Positions 3,423-6,129 of a stretch of 6,129 nt of DNA are shown here, one piece after another. How positions within the stretch are numbered: the stretch's first letter is position 1; the number at the start of each line of letters is the position of its first letter. The position numbers were made by a program, and so were the translations under genes. This DNA comes from CAYYBZ01 sp964470285 [NCBI: uncultured Oligoflexia bacterium] (lineage in GTDB: Bacteria; Bdellovibrionota_G; CAYYBZ01): positions 1-6,129 of the forward strand of contig CAYYBZ010000139.1 in assembly GCA_964470285.1 (NCBI GenBank), given 5' to 3'. The notes under the pieces are model-generated. The model did not search any database. It saw only the letters and a program-made list of their open reading frames with translations, and was not told the DNA's origin.

Positions 3423-6129
3423 CTGACTCAAAACAGCCTTTATCTCTTCTGACGAATTGAACCTGGCATTTTTGTCTTTCTGAAGACATCTCATAACCAC
3501 GGCTGAAACCCTGGGGTCTACACCGGTTACCATTTCATCAATGGACCTTGGCGGTCTGTGAACATGTGCGTACATGACATCGCCCTCTGTAAAAGGAGGC
3601 ATTCCGGAAATCATTTCATAGAAAGTCACTCCCAGCGCATATAGATCTGTACGATGGTCGATACCTTCTCCCATGATTTGCTCGGGTGCCATATACAGAG
3701 GTGTACCACGCATCTGCGTTTGATCCTTCCCGCCCTGCTGTAAAACCTTGGCTATACCGAAATCCATCAGTTTTACACCCTTGTTGGGGAAAAGAATAAC
3801 GTTAGACGGCTTAATATCACGATGAATAACCTGTTTTGAATGTGCATAGGAAAGAACATCACAAAGAGGAATCGCGACATTCAAGAAATTTTCAAGATTT
3901 ACCCGTCTAACCTTTTGAAGTATCTGCTGAAGTGTTTTACCCTGGACATATTCCATTGTTATATAATAAACGCCGTTTTCCTGTCCCACGTCAAAAACTG
4001 TTACGATATTCGGATGAGAAAGTTTTGCAGCCGTTTTTGCTTCCTTTAAAAGGCTTTCAAGTGCTGACGGATCGTTTTTTAAAACCGCCGGCAGGGTTTT
4101 GAACGCTACAACACGGTCAAGCAGGGTGTCTTTAGCTTTGTAGACTATACCCATGGCGCCTCTTCCAAGCTCTTCCATCATTTCATATCTGATAGCGCCC
4201 TGAGGCTGCGAGGCCGGTGCCTGAGATGCTGCGCTTTGTGCTTTCGTCCTCTGCTGGGAAACCTTTGCTTTTAGTGCCTTAACTTTCTGAGCGGTATCCT
4301 CGTAATGGATATCCAACTGCAGTAAAATCTCGAATGCAAGCAATGCCTTGTTAAAATCGGAAACCTTCTCAAGAACTAAACCGTACTCATACAGCCGTTC
4401 CTTGCCCAGCAGCTTTGGGTCCTTCGAAAAAACTTTTTCAAAAGATTTGATGGCAAGATCATCTATGCCTTTAAGAGAGAAAATCTGGCCTAGAAGCGAG
4501 TATGCCGGATAATAGTCCTCGTTATTTTCCGGAATCTGCTGGCATGCGCTTATAGCGTCATCGTAAAGCCCCTGGTCTTTAAATTCTATTGCGGCCTCCA
4601 GGTATTTATTCTGTTTTAAAAGCAATTCCGCAATTTTTGATTTTTCCCCGAGTTCTTTATAGAAAATCATTGCCGAATCATATTGTCCGGCCTTTTCAAA
4701 AGCCACCGCAGCTCTTCTCTTTTCACCTGCCCTGGCAAAAAGTTCTCCCACCAGAGCATAGTTACCGTCTTTGGCATGCATGTATGCGGCCTTTAAGGGA
4801 TCCCCTATTTTTTCGTAAAGCTCACCCGCCTGGGCAAATTTCTTTGCCTTTGCAAACTCCAGTGCAGCTTCAACGTTCTGTCCCTGGTCCATAAAATGTA
4901 TGGCCATGCTCTCATGCATTTCATCAGATTTACCCAGTTTTTCGTAAATTCTGGCTAAAACCTTATGGTTTTCGGAATCCCTTAAGCATTCAAGCGCTTT
5001 TTCATAGTTTTCTTCCGATAAATAGTGAAGCCCCATCATGTGATTTGCCTTTTCAGGTTCATTTAATTGAGCATAAACATCTGAAGCCTTTTTATACTCT
5101 TTTTTCCCGACATAAACCTGAGCGGCTCTTTCATCAACGTTATTTTTAATGTGTACTTCTCCAAGAAGCTGCTGCGCCTTTTGCCCGTCCCCATACTTTT
5201 TGTAAAGCTCTGCCGCTCCTTCCAGATCCCCCTGGGCAATCATTTGCTGGGCTACGGCTTCATGATTTGTTTCAGCCTGGCTAGCAAGCTCGTCCTCTTC
5301 AAGATCAATAAAAACATCCCTGTCATCAAGGTTAGTAACATCAATATTACGTGAAAACGTCTTTCCTTCGTAAACTCCTCTTAATACATAATTGCCTATC
5401 TTCAGATAGAAATTTGTCCCTGCCCCGGCTTTTGAATATATAACATCGGGCATACCGTCAATTTTGAGTTCTATTCCGCTTATCTCCTGCTCGCCCTTGT
5501 TAGTAAAAACACGCACGAAAGCTTCTTCCTTCTCTAGTTGGAAAAATATTTCCTGCTGTTGATTCTTGACAATTTTTACCTTTTGCACCATTGAATATTT
5601 ACCGACGGTTTTCTTTGTAACACCGACATCTTCAATAGTGCCGTAAAGGTAACAGAAATAAACCTTGGCCGGAACACGTTCAAAAAATGTTTCCCTTCCT
5701 ACCATGTTCCTTACCAAAGATCCCGTTTGTCTCAATTGGCGCCTGTATTTTTCTTTTTGATGTTTTTGTTTATCTGTCACTATCTCTATGAGTCTTTCCT
5801 TGTCAATAATTTCACTTGCCGACAACTTTAATGTTAGAAAGCTCTCCTTTTGTGCGTCGTAGTTTATTTTAACCAGCAGCTGTCCCCATCCCCTCTTCCA
5901 GCTTTTATAAAATGTCAAATAGAACAACGGTATGCCGAAAATAAAAGCTATAAGGACATAAAGGAAGAACGCACCTGTATTAAGTACAAAAATCTCCCGG
6001 CTTAAATATTTTACAGGAATTGACTGATCATGACCGAACCTCTTTACTTCATGGGTGGTAACCAAAGACATGTCTATAAAGATTTCTGTTGATAATTTGC
6101 TCTTTTTATAATCTTCCACTTTAAAACCG
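3411..6129 (-). CDS. Membrane-anchored Ser/Thr protein kinase with helical-repeat solenoid; N terminus probably beyond the right edge
   Basis: Numbering starts at the GTG at 6119 (902 residues), but the frame is open to the edge and no ribosome site precedes that GTG, so the real start is probably outside. Order: short N-terminal segment (1-47); one transmembrane helix (about 48-70) followed by positive KSWKR; a mixed region (77-210) with a charged helix near 113-130; a small beta-sandwich-like, PEGA-like domain (about 213-273); helical repeats (about 285-615); a Gln/Ala/Ser linker (620-641); a kinase domain (about 645-897). Kinase landmarks are complete: GRGAMG loop (652-657), K674 in VAFK, helix C E693, HRDIKPSN with D768 and N773, DFG (786-788), activation loop with T801 and T806, APE (811-813), D825 and R886. 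It should be an active HRD-type kinase resembling the PknB/Stk group, with the kinase domain in the cytoplasm. Domain order is the reverse of PknB, whose kinase is N-terminal. Substrates are unknown; the adjacent FHA cyclase is a candidate. Confidence 0.95.
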   Translation of the reverse strand, partial: GFKVEDYKKSKLSTEIFIDMSLVTTHEVKRFGHDQSIPVKYLSREIFVLNTGAFFLYVLIAFIFGIPLFYLTFYKSWKRGWGQLLVKINYDAQKESFLTLKLSASEIIDKERLIEIVTDKQKHQKEKYRRQLRQTGSLVRNMVGRETFFERVPAKVYFCYLYGTIEDVGVTKKTVGKYSMVQKVKIVKNQQQEIFFQLEKEEAFVRVFTNKGEQEISGIELKIDGMPDVIYSKAGAGTNFYLKIGNYVLRGVYEGKTFSRNIDVTNLDDRDVFIDLEEDELASQAETNHEAVAQQMIAQGDLEGAAELYKKYGDGQKAQQLLGEVHIKNNVDERAAQVYVGKKEYKKASDVYAQLNEPEKANHMMGLHYLSEENYEKALECLRDSENHKVLARIYEKLGKSDEMHESMAIHFMDQGQNVEAALEFAKAKKFAQAGELYEKIGDPLKAAYMHAKDGNYALVGELFARAGEKRRAAVAFEKAGQYDSAMIFYKELGEKSKIAELLLKQNKYLEAAIEFKDQGLYDDAISACQQIPENNEDYYPAYSLLGQIFSLKGIDDLAIKSFEKVFSKDPKLLGKERLYEYGLVLEKVSDFNKALLAFEILLQLDIHYEDTAQKVKALKAKVSQQRTKAQSAASQAPASQPQGAIRYEMMEELGRGAMGIVYKAKDTLLDRVVAFKTLPAVLKNDPSALESLLKEAKTAAKLSHPNIVTVFDVGQENGVYYITMEYVQGKTLQQILQKVRRVNLENFLNVAIPLCDVLSYAHSKQVIHRDIKPSNVILFPNKGVKLMDFGIAKVLQQGGKDQTQMRGTPLYMAPEQIMGEGIDHRTDLYALGVTFYEMISGMPPFTEGDVMYAHVHRPPRSIDEMVTGVDPRVSAVVMRCLQKDKNARFNSSEEIKAVLSQLKV
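4299..4514 (-). repeat. Two canonical 34-residue TPR units following the 13-residue array
   Basis: Kinase residues about 536-569 and 574-607 have TPR-like spacing and consensus. The first has A539, L542-L543-G544, G551, A556, F560 and a closing DPK; the second has Y579-G580-L581, A592 and F596. They sit between the 13-residue array and the Gln/Ala/Ser-rich linker before the kinase domain. TPRs usually bind peptides or partner proteins, so this region may recruit substrates or regulators; no partner is identifiable here. Confidence 0.7.
4527..4877 (-). repeat. Nine tandem 13-residue units within the kinase solenoid (protein-level repeat)
   Basis: Kinase residues 415-531 divide without insertions into nine units of 13 residues (39 bp). 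Three examples are FAQAGELYEKIGD (428-440), YALVGELFARAGE (454-466) and YLEAAIEFKDQGL (506-518). Small Ala stands at unit position 4 in seven of nine, Gly at position 12 in six of nine, and Tyr/Phe at position 1 often. Alternate units resemble each other more (26-residue superperiod), as expected for helix pairs. The codons differ between units, so this is an old protein-level repeat and not a recent DNA duplication. Helical TPR-like packing is inferred from the pattern. Confidence 0.8.
5910..5978 (-). other. Transmembrane helix of the kinase
   Basis: Kinase residues 48-70 are a continuous hydrophobic run rich in Phe, Leu, Ile and Tyr, with a central G-I-P, followed by K72, K75 and R76. By the positive-inside rule, and because kinase domains need cytoplasmic ATP, everything after the helix should be cytoplasmic and everything before it outside the membrane. 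The pre-helix stretch (STEIFIDMSL and SREIFVL) looks like beta strands. This would fit the end of an extracytoplasmic domain whose start lies beyond the window. Confidence 0.75.

Noticed and set aside
3840-5354. Short plus-strand open frames inside the kinase gene
   Set aside because: They are antisense to the kinase and solenoid coding frame and show no start signals or recognisable protein features.

Overview
The window is AT-rich (fairly low GC by eye) bacterial DNA. It holds five protein genes packed with very little intergenic space. Three traits suggest a Gram-negative, signalling-rich lineage of the delta-proteobacterial or myxobacterial kind: the PilZ protein resembles the PilZ subfamily common in Myxococcus and relatives, the cyclase has FHA-GAF-cyclase architecture, and there is a TPR-linked eukaryotic-like Ser/Thr kinase. 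An uncultured relative of those groups is equally possible. No 16S or other taxonomic marker is present, so this placement is inference.

Layout from left to right. (1) Positions 1-484, plus strand: the C-terminal half of panC, the last step of pantothenate synthesis, cut by the left edge. (2) Positions 516-857 and 879-1691, minus strand: a probable two-gene operon of a DUF547 lipoprotein followed 21 nt later by a single-domain PilZ protein. This operon converges on panC with a 31-nt gap. (3) Positions 1692-1781: a 90-bp divergent promoter region. (4) Positions 1782-3422, plus strand: an FHA-GAF-class III nucleotidyl cyclase with every catalytic residue present, predicted to be an adenylate cyclase of the Thr-type (class IIIb). 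(5) Positions 3411 to the right edge, minus strand: a large membrane-anchored Ser/Thr protein kinase with one N-terminal transmembrane helix, beta-rich regions, a long helical-repeat solenoid and a complete C-terminal kinase domain. Its last 12 bp overlap the end of the cyclase gene tail to tail, and its reading frame stays open to the window edge, so its true N terminus is probably missing.

Functionally, panC is housekeeping and looks unrelated to the rest. The other four genes form a signalling neighbourhood touching three currencies: c-di-GMP (PilZ), cAMP (cyclase) and Ser/Thr phosphorylation (kinase). The FHA domain of the cyclase recognises phosphothreonine in known members of its family. 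The convergent kinase is therefore a natural candidate partner, but nothing in the sequence proves the link. The most distinctive structural observation is a run of nine consecutive 13-residue units inside the kinase's solenoid, a stricter and shorter period than canonical 34-residue TPRs. I saw no mobile element, CRISPR array, RNA gene or defence system.
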